64,000 nucleotides of DNA, taken from positions 29,547-93,546 of the forward strand of contig MEOG01000005.1 in assembly GCA_001769125.1 (NCBI GenBank). The letters run 5' to 3'. Positions 16,038 through 26,317 of the stretch are shown here, one piece after another (position 1 is the first letter of the stretch; each line of letters opens with the position of its first letter). The notes below the pieces were generated by a model, which had not been told where the DNA came from, did no database searches, and worked only from the letters and a program-made list of their open reading frames with translations. The DNA comes from Bacteroidetes bacterium GWF2_35_48. Lineage in GTDB: Bacteria > Bacteroidota > Bacteroidia > Bacteroidales > GWF2-35-48. Position numbers and translations under genes: made by a program.

Positions 16038-19000
16038 ATGAAATATTACAGATATACATTATCGTTTCTTATTCTTCTGTTTTCAGGAGGGAACTTATTT
16101 GGTCAGTTGAACGTAGTGAACACAAGCATGACCCCTGCCCAGATTGTACAGAATGTGCTCGTTGGTGGAGGAATTGTTGTAACCAATGTTCAATTTCAGG
16201 GACAACTACCGCAGCAGATAGGCGTCTTCACAACCGGAGTAACCCCGACCAATCTCGGAATGACTAGCGGTATTGTTATCTCATCCGGTGATGTGATGGA
16301 AGCACCGGGGCCCAACAGCAGTTCAAGTATTACTGCAAATACTTCATCAGGGTCAGATCCTGATTTGGCAGCTTTGCTCGGTTCCAGCTATACCATTAAC
16401 GATGCAGCGGTTCTGCAGTTCGACTTTGTTCCTATTTCAGATACTATAAAGTTCAGATGGGTTTTTGGTTCGGATGAGTACCACGAATATGTGAATTCCA
16501 GTTTTAATGATGTTTTTGGTTTTTTCATTAGTGGTCCCGGAATCAACGGATCCTATTCAAACAACGCAGTAAATATTGCCTTGATTCCTAATACAACCCT
16601 TCCAGTAACTATTGACAATGTAAATAACGGAACCGGCGGAACCGGACCTTGTACAAACTGCAACTATTTTATTAACAACACAGGTGGAGGAACTATTGAA
16701 TATGATGGATTCACAGTGAAACTTACTGCATGGAGAATTGTAACTCCGTGCCAGACCTATCATATCAAAATCGCATTAGGTGATGCGGGCGACTCATCTT
16801 ATGACTCTGCAGTATTTCTTGAAGCCGGTAGTTTTGGTTGCAATGGCCTTTCTTCAGATATTTCCTATTCCTCCGCAGTTGATACTACAGCAATTAGAGG
16901 ATGTTCACAAGGGGTTGTAACATTCTCTCTTGTAAATCCTATATCTACTCCAACAACTATTAACTATCAGATTGGAGGAACTGCTGTTAATGGAGTAGAT
17001 TACACTACTATCGGAAATTCAGTTGTAATTCCTGCCGGGCAAACTTCTGCAAGCATTGTGATTAATCCATTAGTAGGAACAGGAAATGCCCCAATTGAAA
17101 CGGTTTATATTATTACCAATGCTATACCATGCCAAAGTGATACCATAGCGGTATATATCCACGATTATCAAAGCCTTAGCATGACAACAATTTCTGATAC
17201 TGCTGTTTGTTCAGGAAGCAATGTTACCCTAGGTGTAACTGTTACCGGTGGCATTACGCCCTATACTTATAATTGGAACAATGGGCAAACATCAAGTAGT
17301 ATTTCAGTTACACCAGGGGCTACAACGACTTATACGGTTACCGTAAATGATGGATGTAATTATTATAGTGATGATGCAACCATAACCGTCAATCCCGAAC
17401 CTATTGCATCGTTTGATGTAACACCAACATGTGGCTCGGTATTACCTGATCAGATAAATTGGACAACTGTAACTTATGAAGGTACATACGAACCCGGTGC
17501 AACATTTTTTTGGCATTTCGAGGGGAATCCACAGCCCGCTTCAACCTATACAACTGTTGGTCCGCATCAGATTTTTTATTACAATATTCAAAATCCTACA
17601 GTTTATAATTTTTCTCTTTGCGTAACCAACCCGTCCGGTTGTTCTTCCTGCGACACACAGCAGGTTGCGGTACAAGTGCCTTCCTGTTGCGGAAAACCCC
17701 TCCCTTTTGCCGGAAACGATGATGCTTCCTGTGGATTGATACAACCGCTTCAGGCTACATTTCACTCACTTTCTACTGGTTATTGGTCGTCTGACCCTGG
17801 AAACCCGGGAAGTGCTTATTTTTCGTATTCAGATTCTGTTTCAACAAATGTAAGCGTTACTGATACCGGAATTTATAATTTTATCTGGACTGAAAGTTAT
17901 CCGGATGCACCTTCCTGTATCCTCAGAGATACAGTACAATTAACTTTTAATAAATTGCCAGAAGTATCATTTAGTGTTACACCCGTTAGCTGTTATGGCA
18001 ACACAACAAATATTGAATTCACAGGTGCAGCATCAGATTATTTAAATTATTCCTGGAATTTTGACAATGCGATTGTAAATTCAGGTGCCAATCTTGGACC
18101 CTATAATGTTGAATGGAGTGTACCCGGACCTCATGTTGTTTCGTTGACTGCTGAAAATACTACCTGTTCAGCAAGCATTGAACACATTGTGAATATACCT
18201 CCTCCGCTTGGTTATACTTTAGTTGTTAAAGATAATTCCTGTAATGGCTCATGTGATGGAGAAGTTTTTATAAACGTAACAGGAGGAACACCGCCTTATA
18301 CTTATTTGAATGCAGAGAATTCCCCTCTTCTGACAAATTTATGTGCAGGGTATTTTGGATTAAAAGCACTGGATGCAAATGGCTGTTTTATTTTTACAGG
18401 TGTAACAATTACCGAACCACCACAGTTGACAATGTCATCAACGGTAGCATCCCCTTTATGCAATGAACTTACAACAGGCGCAATTAATTTGAATGTTTTT
18501 GGAGGCACACCTGAATATTCATTTTTATGGTCTGATAATTCCTATGAACAAAACAGGGCAAATCTTTCGGCTGGTCTGTATTTTGTAACTGTAAAAGATT
18601 ATAATGAATGCTTCTTGATTGATACAATTGAGGTAGTGGAACCCGATGCTCTAAATGCAAACATTATAACTACAAACACTCACTGCATGCAAAACAATGG
18701 AACCGCATCTGTAAATTTATCAGGAGGTGTTAGCCCTTATAATTTGCTATGGAGCGATCCGGATCATCAAACCAGTTTTGAAATAGACAGTTTGTCTGCA
18801 GGGATTTATTTTGTTACAGTAACTGATTTTAATAATTGCATGCTAATAGTCCATGCTTCTGTAAACGATATTGAAGGTCCTGTAGTTACAGCAGAAGGGA
18901 CAAATATAAATACATGCCATGGTGATAGCACTGGAACTTTGTCTTCAACCGTATCTGGCGGAACGCCTCCATACTTATATTCATGGACGAACGGAGGGCT

Positions 19001-20036
19001 TGGCAATTTGGTAAGCAATGTCCCTGCTGGCAATTATTCAGTTGCTGTTACGGATAGTGCCGGATGCATTGGAACGGGAAGCGTTCAAATTTTAGAGCCT
19101 GTTGAGCTAATGATTGATTATTCAACATCGGATATAACTTGTAATGGTGCAGGTGACGGTTTCGTTTCCATTTCTGTAAGCGGAGGCATTCCTCCATTTT
19201 TATTGAATTTTAAAAATATTTTATACAATGTTCCTGTAATAATTACCGGACTTTCCCCAGATGCTTATACTCTGACAATTTCTGATTCATCAAATTGCAC
19301 GAAATCTGTTTCAGTGATTATTAATGAACCCGATTCTATAAATGCAATACACAATGTAACCCAAGTGTCATGCTTTGGTGGTAGTAATGGAAGTATTTAT
19401 ATCGAAACCCCGAATGGAGGAACTGCACCTTATTCTTTTTTCTGGTCAACAGGACAAACTTCAAATTTCATTAATGGTCTAACTACAGGAACGTATATAC
19501 TTACAATAACTGATCATAATAGCTGCCAGTATGAGCAAATGTTTTTTGTGGATCAGAATGCACCGGTTGTTTTGACCTCTGTTCTGACGAATGCAACTTC
19601 TGCAACCAGCAATGATGGAGAAATTAATCTTACGGCAGATGGTGGCTTCCCCCCTTACACCTTTTTGTGGAGTACCAGCGATGGCTCAGAGGATCTGGTA
19701 AATTTATTCTCGGGAGATTATCAGGTAACTGTAACAGATGCATTCGGTTGTTTTCTGGTTGATTCATTTATTGTAGATTTTTCCAATAAAACACATATAC
19801 AGTCAAACAACTCCGAAATAAAAATTTATCCAAACCCCACAGATGGGAAGTTTCATATTCAGTGCGACATCGGTACTGTAATTGATATTTATGATATTTC
19901 CGGAAGAAAAATTCATACCGAATTGGTTACAGGCAAAATTACCCAGTTAGATATTGGAGGGTTTGCCTTTGGATGTTATTTTATTCAATTACGTAATAAG
20001 GAATTTTCATACAACGCAAAAATATTCCGGAGGTAG
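16038..20036 (+). CDS. Giant surface protein: choice-of-anchor L, SprB repeats, T9SS
   Basis: 1332 residues. A signal peptide is followed by a choice-of-anchor L-type domain, roughly residues 25-265 (TPTNLGMTSGIVISSGDV; FRWVFGSDEYHEYVNSSFNDVFGFFISG). Next is a Calx-beta-like region near 280-380 (AVNGVDYTTIGNSVVIPAGQ), then PKD/Ig-like modules with many Cys. From about residue 730 there are at least seven SprB-type repeats (DNSCNGSCDGEVFINVTGGTPPY-like, each with NGGTPPYTYLWS and a GxYxVTVTD ending). The C-terminus is a T9SS domain (KIYPNPTDGKFHI). SprB repeats are known from a Flavobacterium gliding adhesin, so an adhesive surface role is inferred. Confidence 0.9.
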   Translation: MKYYRYTLSFLILLFSGGNLFGQLNVVNTSMTPAQIVQNVLVGGGIVVTNVQFQGQLPQQIGVFTTGVTPTNLGMTSGIVISSGDVMEAPGPNSSSSITANTSSGSDPDLAALLGSSYTINDAAVLQFDFVPISDTIKFRWVFGSDEYHEYVNSSFNDVFGFFISGPGINGSYSNNAVNIALIPNTTLPVTIDNVNNGTGGTGPCTNCNYFINNTGGGTIEYDGFTVKLTAWRIVTPCQTYHIKIALGDAGDSSYDSAVFLEAGSFGCNGLSSDISYSSAVDTTAIRGCSQGVVTFSLVNPISTPTTINYQIGGTAVNGVDYTTIGNSVVIPAGQTSASIVINPLVGTGNAPIETVYIITNAIPCQSDTIAVYIHDYQSLSMTTISDTAVCSGSNVTLGVTVTGGITPYTYNWNNGQTSSSISVTPGATTTYTVTVNDGCNYYSDDATITVNPEPIASFDVTPTCGSVLPDQINWTTVTYEGTYEPGATFFWHFEGNPQPASTYTTVGPHQIFYYNIQNPTVYNFSLCVTNPSGCSSCDTQQVAVQVPSCCGKPLPFAGNDDASCGLIQPLQATFHSLSTGYWSSDPGNPGSAYFSYSDSVSTNVSVTDTGIYNFIWTESYPDAPSCILRDTVQLTFNKLPEVSFSVTPVSCYGNTTNIEFTGAASDYLNYSWNFDNAIVNSGANLGPYNVEWSVPGPHVVSLTAENTTCSASIEHIVNIPPPLGYTLVVKDNSCNGSCDGEVFINVTGGTPPYTYLNAENSPLLTNLCAGYFGLKALDANGCFIFTGVTITEPPQLTMSSTVASPLCNELTTGAINLNVFGGTPEYSFLWSDNSYEQNRANLSAGLYFVTVKDYNECFLIDTIEVVEPDALNANIITTNTHCMQNNGTASVNLSGGVSPYNLLWSDPDHQTSFEIDSLSAGIYFVTVTDFNNCMLIVHASVNDIEGPVVTAEGTNINTCHGDSTGTLSSTVSGGTPPYLYSWTNGGLGNLVSNVPAGNYSVAVTDSAGCIGTGSVQILEPVELMIDYSTSDITCNGAGDGFVSISVSGGIPPFLLNFKNILYNVPVIITGLSPDAYTLTISDSSNCTKSVSVIINEPDSINAIHNVTQVSCFGGSNGSIYIETPNGGTAPYSFFWSTGQTSNFINGLTTGTYILTITDHNSCQYEQMFFVDQNAPVVLTSVLTNATSATSNDGEINLTADGGFPPYTFLWSTSDGSEDLVNLFSGDYQVTVTDAFGCFLVDSFIVDFSNKTHIQSNNSEIKIYPNPTDGKFHIQCDIGTVIDIYDISGRKIHTELVTGKITQLDIGGFAFGCYFIQLRNKEFSYNAKIFRR

Positions 20037-20097
20037 TATTTTAATATAAAATAAGCCGGTTTTTTTGCAGGTATATAAAAACCCTCAGCCTGTAACG

Positions 20098-20661
20098 TTA
20101 TTTCCTTACAATCATAATTTCCCCTTTTGCACTGAGTTTAATAATTTGTGAAGCCTCACGTTTTGTTCTGTCATCCTGCCTCCATTTCACAACATAATCG
20201 GCTCCTGCAATTATTTCTTTACTGATTTCTGAAAAAATAAAAGGTGCATTTCCCCCGCTTATATTGGCAGATGTTGATACAATAGGCCTTCTGAATTTTC
20301 TTAAAATTGATTGACAAAAAATATCATTGGGGATTCGGAATGCAATGGATTTGTCTTCTGCTATTAAATTATCAGGAAGAAAAATTGCATCCTGAAAAAT
20401 AATTGTCATGGGTTTATCATTAACCTCAATAAGCTGCGTTGCAATATCAGGAACCGTTTCAACATATTGCTCAATCATTTTTAAACTGTCGGCAAAAAGT
20501 ATCATGCTTTTGCTTTCTTCTCTTTTTTTCAGGAGATAAATTTTTTTCACAGCTTCAGCATTTGTCGCATCACAACCTAAGCCCCAAACGGTATCTGTAG
20601 GGTATAAAATTACCCCGCCTTTTTTTAAAACTTCTACTGCATTATTTATATCTTCTACCAT
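20098..20661 (-). CDS. tsaC: L-threonylcarbamoyladenylate synthase (Sua5/YrdC/TsaC)
   Basis: 187 residues. Makes threonylcarbamoyl-AMP from Thr, bicarbonate and ATP for t6A37 modification of ANN-decoding tRNAs. The YrdC fold is shown by GGVILYPTDTVWGLGCDATN, IYLLKKREESKSMIL, SIAFRIPN and PIVSTSANISGGNAP. The length is that of the single-domain TsaC form without the C-terminal Sua5 domain. It is the last gene of a four-gene reverse-strand operon, 2 nt after the glycosyltransferase. Confidence 0.95.
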   Translation of the reverse strand: MVEDINNAVEVLKKGGVILYPTDTVWGLGCDATNAEAVKKIYLLKKREESKSMILFADSLKMIEQYVETVPDIATQLIEVNDKPMTIIFQDAIFLPDNLIAEDKSIAFRIPNDIFCQSILRKFRRPIVSTSANISGGNAPFIFSEISKEIIAGADYVVKWRQDDRTKREASQIIKLSAKGEIMIVRK

Positions 20662-20663
20662 AT

Positions 20664-21782
20664 TTATTGCAGGTTATTATAAACAGACATTAAATTATTT
20701 GCAATTACATCTTCATTAAAATTGTTAGCATGTTCAAGTCCTGTTTTAATCATTTTTTGCTTCAAAATAGGGTCGGAAGCAACATTTTTTATAGCACTTA
20801 AAATCTCTTCAATATTTTCAGGGTCAATATAAATAGAATTTTTTCCACCAGCCTCACTAAAACAGCCTCCCCGTGATGTTATAACCGGAATCCCGGAATA
20901 CATTGCTTCAATGATAGGAATACCAAATCCCTCAAAAGTAGAAGGATATACAAACATCTCCGCCATTTGATAAAAAACAGGAAGTTCTTCTATAGAAACA
21001 TTGTGATATAAAAAGACTCTTTTTTCAAGTTTATTTATTGATATGTATTCTTTTATTTTATTAATATAAGCAGTAGGTTTTCCAATCGCAACAATGGGGA
21101 TATTTATACAACCGATATGAACTGCCTTAATCAGATTTAATAGATTTTTGCGCTGTTCTATTGTGCCAACATAAAGAATATATTGTGCAGGTAGTTTATA
21201 TTTATTTAAAATATTCTCTTTTTCAAAATTATCAACTTTCTTTTTAAAAATTAAATTACAACCCTGATAAACCACCTCTATTTTAGACTCATTAATATTT
21301 AAAAAGTTAACAATGTCTGCTTTTGTCTGATTACTCACGGCAATAATCTTATCGGCAGCAAAGCAACTATATTGGAATTTTTTTTTATATATTTCTCTGT
21401 CAATTTTTTTGTAAAGGTTAGGATATCGCAAAAATATGAGGTCATGTATAGTAACTACAGATTTAATTTTCGACTTATTAATTTTCGAGGGCAATTCATT
21501 ACTCAACCCATGATAAATGTTTATATTATCTTTTTCTAATTGCTGTGTTAATAAAAAACTTCTCCAGTATGATTTAAAAGAATTACCTATTAACGAATCA
21601 GGTTTTTTAAATATAACATTTGGGCTGTCAATAAAATTTATTTTATTTTTTAAAGATGGAGAATAAAGGAAATAAGTATTTTCATTATAATATTTTGAGA
21701 GGAGTTTAATGGTATTTCGGCTGTAATTGCCAAGTCCGCTTGTATTAAAAAATGCGCGTTTTGCATCAAATCCAATTATCAT
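20664..21782 (-). CDS. Glycosyltransferase family 4
   Basis: 372 residues. GT-B fold retaining glycosyltransferase. The N-terminal half has GNYSRNTIKLL and VVTIHDLIFLRYP; the C-terminal nucleotide-sugar half has ILYVGTIEQRKNLLNLIKAV and the E-x7-E motif region YPSTFEGFGIPIIEAMYSGIPVITS. It probably adds a sugar to a cell-envelope glycan. The acceptor is unknown, and the tsaC and dapD neighbours give no clue. Confidence 0.93.
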   Translation of the reverse strand: MIIGFDAKRAFFNTSGLGNYSRNTIKLLSKYYNENTYFLYSPSLKNKINFIDSPNVIFKKPDSLIGNSFKSYWRSFLLTQQLEKDNINIYHGLSNELPSKINKSKIKSVVTIHDLIFLRYPNLYKKIDREIYKKKFQYSCFAADKIIAVSNQTKADIVNFLNINESKIEVVYQGCNLIFKKKVDNFEKENILNKYKLPAQYILYVGTIEQRKNLLNLIKAVHIGCINIPIVAIGKPTAYINKIKEYISINKLEKRVFLYHNVSIEELPVFYQMAEMFVYPSTFEGFGIPIIEAMYSGIPVITSRGGCFSEAGGKNSIYIDPENIEEILSAIKNVASDPILKQKMIKTGLEHANNFNEDVIANNLMSVYNNLQ

Positions 21783-21836
21783 TTCAAAAATATTTGAAAA
21801 TTTGCATTAATAGGTTGCATCGTTTTGAGGAATAAA

Positions 21837-22658
21837 TTATACAGAAACATTAAACTCCCTCAATGCATCATTCAGAGAGGTTTTCAGGTTTGTAGATTCT
21901 TTACGTTTTCCGATAATCAGCGCGCATGAAACATTAAAAGTTCCGGCAGGAAAATTTTTAGCGTATGATCCTGGAATTACGACAGAGCGCTCTGGAATAA
22001 AGCCTTTTGATTCTTTAGGTTCCGTGCCGGTAACATCAATAATTTTTGTAGATTGAGTAAGTACAACATTTGCTCCCAGAACAGCTTCTGCTCCTACTCT
22101 TACGCCTTCAACGACAATACTTCGCGAACCAATAAAGCAACCATCTTCAATAATTACAGGAGCAGCCTGAACAGGCTCTAATACTCCTCCTATTCCCACT
22201 CCACCACTCAGATGCACATTCTTACCTATTTGTGCGCAGGAACCTACTGTTGCCCATGTGTCAACCATAGTACCCTCGTCTACATAAGCGCCGATATTAA
22301 CATAAGATGGCATCATGATTACTCCTTTTGCAAGAAAAGAGCCATAACGGGCAATAGCATGCGGAACTACGCGAACGCCAAGTTTATCGTATTCTTTTTT
22401 AAGCTTAATTTTATCATGAAACTCAAAAGGTCCAACCTCAATTTTCTCCATTTTCTGAATCGGGAAATAAAGAATCACAGCCTTTTTTATCCATTCATTT
22501 ACAACCCATACCCCTTGATTTTTCTCTGCTACACGAATCTTGCCTTTGTCCAGCAATTCAACAACATTTGCAATAATATCTTTTATTTCCTCGTCCTGAA
22601 GAAGGGAGCGTTCTTCCCAAACCTGCTCTATTATTGCTTTTATCTCGGGTAAGGTCAT
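21837..22658 (-). CDS. dapD: Tetrahydrodipicolinate N-succinyltransferase
   Basis: 273 residues, the normal DapD length. Transfers succinyl from succinyl-CoA to tetrahydrodipicolinate in the succinylase branch of lysine/meso-diaminopimelate synthesis. The left-handed beta-helix hexapeptide region is clear (GVIMMPSYVNIGAYVDEGTM, TVGSCAQIGKNVHLSGGVGI, GSRSIVVEGVRVGAEAVLGA), and the C-terminal PAGTFNVSCALIIGKR motif is typical. It lies 18 nt downstream of the 157-residue gene and should be co-transcribed with it. Confidence 0.97.
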   Translation of the reverse strand: MTLPEIKAIIEQVWEERSLLQDEEIKDIIANVVELLDKGKIRVAEKNQGVWVVNEWIKKAVILYFPIQKMEKIEVGPFEFHDKIKLKKEYDKLGVRVVPHAIARYGSFLAKGVIMMPSYVNIGAYVDEGTMVDTWATVGSCAQIGKNVHLSGGVGIGGVLEPVQAAPVIIEDGCFIGSRSIVVEGVRVGAEAVLGANVVLTQSTKIIDVTGTEPKESKGFIPERSVVIPGSYAKNFPAGTFNVSCALIIGKRKESTNLKTSLNDALREFNVSV

Positions 22659-22676
22659 AATTGTTTTATTGTAAAA

Positions 22677-23150
22677 CTATTCATTAACAGAATTTGATAC
22701 TACCTGATTGTTCAGCTTAGCAGAAAGTTCAGCGCGTTTATCAAGCAATCTGTCTATCTCGGAAGAATCAAGATTCGGTGTTAGCAACCAGTCGTCTATC
22801 TTTTTAATTTCAGCTTTAAAATCAGGAGTATTTGTTGTAGAGGTTTCAACTTCTTTTATTATATGTTCTTCTTTTGTTTCTGTTGGTAAATACATATCGC
22901 CATATTCGGTTTTTAACTGATCCATCAGCACGTGCATAAGCTTTTGAATAGGCGCACCCATAGCATTAAGCATTTCTGGAGGAACCGTACTTTTAATATT
23001 TTCATAATTGGCTATCATCATGTCTATATTCTGCAAAAAAGCCTTATCAATACTGCTGTCCTGCTTTTGCTGAAGGGTATCGCGTATTTGTCTGAAGTAA
23101 ACAATTAATTTACCAAGATCGTCGCTGAAAGAAAAATTATTTGTACTCAT
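22677..23150 (-). CDS. Hypothetical protein, helical
   Basis: 157 residues, cytosolic by appearance, predicted mainly helical. Recognisable stretches are LGKLIVYFRQIRDTLQQKQ, MMIANYENIKSTVPPEML and DDWLLTPNLDSSEIDRLLDKRAELSAKLN. I do not recognise the family. It is the first gene of the dapD operon and has its own promoter box. Confidence 0.75.
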   Translation of the reverse strand: MSTNNFSFSDDLGKLIVYFRQIRDTLQQKQDSSIDKAFLQNIDMMIANYENIKSTVPPEMLNAMGAPIQKLMHVLMDQLKTEYGDMYLPTETKEEHIIKEVETSTTNTPDFKAEIKKIDDWLLTPNLDSSEIDRLLDKRAELSAKLNNQVVSNSVNE

Positions 23151-23170
23151 ATTCGTTAATTTTCAATGAA

Positions 23171-23178
23171 CAAAGATA
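23171..23178 (-). promoter_or_regulatory. -7 box of the dapD operon
   Basis: TATCTTTG on the reverse strand, 20 nt upstream of the first start codon of the operon, matches TAnnTTTG. Confidence 0.5.
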
Positions 23179-23260
23179 TATAATGTTTAAAAAAACTATC
23201 TAAAAAAACGAAAAATTCTGCGAAATATGATAAATATTGCATCTTTTTCTACTTTACTTC

Positions 23261-23298
23261 AAAAGAAAACCCTGATTAAACAATCAGGGTTTTCTTTT
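23261..23298 (-). terminator. Strong hairpin terminator after the subtilase gene
   Basis: A perfect 17-bp stem (AAAAGAAAACCCTGATT and its complement) with the 4-nt loop AAAC lies 20 nt beyond the subtilase stop. T-rich arms on both strands make it potentially bidirectional. Confidence 0.85.
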
Positions 23299-23318
23299 TA
23301 TAAAATTATTTTGCAAAA

Positions 23319-26234
23319 CTATTTTACAATAAATTTACTTGTAGAAACCTTATTCTCGCTCTTCACAACTGCAAAATAAACGCCCTTTTCAAAACCATTC
23401 AGGTCAATTGAAACAGAATTTTGCTGTACATTGGTTCTCATTACTTCTTGACCTAATACATTATATATATGTAAGTCAAAATCAGAGAATGAATTTTCAA
23501 CAACTACATAAGAAGATGCAGGATTCGGGAACAAAGAGAAAGCGTTTTCAGCATGAACAATACTTGGAGTTGATACAATAGCCGGACTCCATTTATACAT
23601 TCCACCCTGAGAAGCACTGGTACAAAAACCTGTTGCATATCCAGTAAATTCGTCATAAAATTTTGTATTAATGTACTGTAGACCTGTATCAATGAGTGTC
23701 CATGTTGCGCCGTAATCAAGGCTAAAAGAAGACCCATAAGTCCGATTTGTCTGTGATCCTCCATCTGAACCTACTGAAATCAAACGACCGTTTAATCCCG
23801 GAACCGCACTGATATCGCTTTTATAAATAGGTTCGGTTGGTGTAACAGCAGTCCATGTTGCGCCACCATCGTGTGTAACTTTCATAGTAAAAGTTGTAAT
23901 AGAGCCATCGGTTGTGCTATAAACAATTCTCTGTACTATTCCATTATCAGCATCGCTGAAACTTACTTTCTGGCAATCTCCCATTCCTGTATCAAAAATT
24001 TCCCAGTTCAAACCTTTATTGGTTGATTTTAAAATGCGGCCTTTATTAGTAGCAAACCAGATATAATCCCCGTAAACGGAATAAACATCCGTCCATCCCA
24101 TTTCACCGGATACTGCATTCGGAATATTTGCAACCGGAACAACCGTCCATGTAGCTCCGCCATCGGATGTCGTATAAAGTTCAAACTCGCTGCTTACAGG
24201 ATCGCCCATTGCCCAACCTGTATTGTCATCCCAGAAATGAACCACATTTGGAAAACTTGTAGAATTCGTAAATTCTGTATTAGTTATTTTTGTCCATGAA
24301 ACACCACCATCAGTAGTTTTCCATATTGCTCCACCGGCTACACTTGTATTATAAACAGCAATAAATGCAGTTGTTCCGCTTACAGCACTGATATTTGATA
24401 CGCGCGTTGTGGCAGGAACACCTGTCATTGTACCCGGCTGCCAGGTAAAACCTCCATTTGTTGTTTTGGTATATTCATTAACCGGATTACCATTCGTACC
24501 ATCCACAGCAGTAGACCAGGCAATATTTTCATCAACGATAGAAAGCATATAAGCGCCTCTGTATAATGCAGTATATCCTGCTGCCTGTTCAATCCATGCG
24601 CTTGGTGGAGGAGGAGCATTAACAACAATTAAACCTACCTTTGTTTCAGTGTCTGTGTTAGCACCATCAGAAATAGTTAAAGAAACATCGTAAATTCCCG
24701 GAATATCATACATAATAGCAGGTGGAGTTTGTCCTGTAAAAGAAGAAGGTGTTCCTCCTGTGAAACTCCATTCCCATGAATTGATTCCGGTGCCATTAGA
24801 ATTATCTGTAAAAGTTATGGATCCTCCCTGCGCAATAATAACAGAATTAGCAAAAAAATTGGCATTAATTGCAGATACAGAATTTTGTGCAGCAACAGCA
24901 GCAGCCTGTGCATTGATTCTTCCGGCGCCCACCATTCCCTGATGTGTTGCATCTTGCAATGATTCAATGTTTGTGCAGGTGGTTTTTAAGATATTTGTTA
25001 CTTCATCCGGTGTTAAATAAGGATTGATGGATAATATCAAAGCACAAAGTCCTGCTGCAATAGGGGCAGACATGGAAGTTCCCTGCATTTTTCCGTAACC
25101 TCCGGCAGCAGATGTATACACAGAACTATAAACAGAATAGCCCATTATCTGATCTAATATTCCACCATCATTCTGATAACCTCCGGGTGCCATCACATCA
25201 ATCCATGTTCCAAATTGTGAAAAAGAAGATGCTTTGTCATTCCCATTTGTGGAACCAACAGCAATAACATGATCGCAATTTGCAGGATACATAATCGCAT
25301 TTTCTGTATTAGGGTCAGAGGCGCCATCTCCGTTATTTCCGGCAGAAGCAAGCATTACACAACCTTTATTGTATGCATAGCTAACAACATCCTGCATTAC
25401 CTGTACAAACTGAGGCGAGCCCCACGACATATTAATTACATGCGCCCCTGTATCTGCTGCCCATACGATACCTTCAAGACCTGCGCTCATTGCCATAGAT
25501 GAATCTTCAGCAACTTTAACAGGAATAAGACTTACATTAAAACCAATAGATGAAATCCCTACGCCATTATCGGTATGCGCACCTACCAAACCCGCGGTAT
25601 GAGTACCATGCGACCAAGTAGGATCTAATGTCGAAGAAAATGCAGGGGGTGTTGGATCGCCATCTCCATCTGCAAGGTCTATTTTTGCTGCAATCTTATT
25701 TATTAAATCCGGATGATTTGCATAACATGCAATATCCAATACAGCAACTTTAATATTTGCATCACCGTGAGAAACATCCCAAGCACCCTGAGCATTTATT
25801 TTTGTAAGATGCCAATTATTAGCGGCTGTTGTTCCATAATCACTTGGAGTGTAATGCAATTTGAATAAAGGCGCTTTTTCTACTCGCTCAATGCACTCTT
25901 TGCGCTCTAATTCCTTTATGAATTCATCAACCTGTGATTTGTTTGCAAACTTCACTAAAAAAGTTCTTTCAAGGTTGATGTCATTTGCTGTATGAAATGT
26001 ATTTCTTACGGAGCTTACATTATATTTACTGATTAAATCCTGCATAAAAGCAAGATTTTTCATATTTATAGCTCCATTTTCCTGAGAATAAGGCAGACTA
26101 TAACTATTTTTCAGCTTCATATACACGCGACCATCAATAAAATCCGGATGGACTGTCTGAGCCAGCATTACACCCGATGAAAACATCAGTGCAACAGCAA
26201 GCAACATTCTTTTAATTTTTGTAAATCTACTCAT
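23319..26234 (-). CDS. T9SS-exported S8 (subtilisin-like) serine protease with PKD domain
   Basis: 971 residues. A signal peptide is followed by an inhibitor-like propeptide and the S8 domain with catalytic D167 (VAVLDIACYANHPDL), H209 (SHGTHTAGLVG), oxyanion N300 (SAGNNG) and S387 (GTSMSAP). The usual D-[ST]-G after the catalytic Asp reads D-I-A, which is odd but keeps the Asp. Then come a PKD domain (~residues 455-540), a BNR/photosystem-assembly-like propeller (TTDGGVSWTKI, TSDGGATWTVV) and a T9SS domain (FSLFPNPASSYVVVENSF). Predicted extracellular protease. Confidence 0.92.
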   Translation of the reverse strand: MSRFTKIKRMLLAVALMFSSGVMLAQTVHPDFIDGRVYMKLKNSYSLPYSQENGAINMKNLAFMQDLISKYNVSSVRNTFHTANDINLERTFLVKFANKSQVDEFIKELERKECIERVEKAPLFKLHYTPSDYGTTAANNWHLTKINAQGAWDVSHGDANIKVAVLDIACYANHPDLINKIAAKIDLADGDGDPTPPAFSSTLDPTWSHGTHTAGLVGAHTDNGVGISSIGFNVSLIPVKVAEDSSMAMSAGLEGIVWAADTGAHVINMSWGSPQFVQVMQDVVSYAYNKGCVMLASAGNNGDGASDPNTENAIMYPANCDHVIAVGSTNGNDKASSFSQFGTWIDVMAPGGYQNDGGILDQIMGYSVYSSVYTSAAGGYGKMQGTSMSAPIAAGLCALILSINPYLTPDEVTNILKTTCTNIESLQDATHQGMVGAGRINAQAAAVAAQNSVSAINANFFANSVIIAQGGSITFTDNSNGTGINSWEWSFTGGTPSSFTGQTPPAIMYDIPGIYDVSLTISDGANTDTETKVGLIVVNAPPPPSAWIEQAAGYTALYRGAYMLSIVDENIAWSTAVDGTNGNPVNEYTKTTNGGFTWQPGTMTGVPATTRVSNISAVSGTTAFIAVYNTSVAGGAIWKTTDGGVSWTKITNTEFTNSTSFPNVVHFWDDNTGWAMGDPVSSEFELYTTSDGGATWTVVPVANIPNAVSGEMGWTDVYSVYGDYIWFATNKGRILKSTNKGLNWEIFDTGMGDCQKVSFSDADNGIVQRIVYSTTDGSITTFTMKVTHDGGATWTAVTPTEPIYKSDISAVPGLNGRLISVGSDGGSQTNRTYGSSFSLDYGATWTLIDTGLQYINTKFYDEFTGYATGFCTSASQGGMYKWSPAIVSTPSIVHAENAFSLFPNPASSYVVVENSFSDFDLHIYNVLGQEVMRTNVQQNSVSIDLNGFEKGVYFAVVKSENKVSTSKFIVK

Positions 26235-26288
26235 AAATTACGGGTTTTAATTAAACATGTATCAATTTGAATTTTCAATTAAGGTATT

Positions 26289-26317
26289 CAAAAATATATA
26301 ATTTTTTCTAATAGCAA
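26289..26317 (-). promoter_or_regulatory. Promoter of the subtilase gene
   Basis: On the reverse strand TATTTTTG (26296-26289) matches TAnnTTTG, with TTG (26317-26315) exactly 18 nt upstream. The leader to the ATG at 26234 is about 50 nt. Confidence 0.65.
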
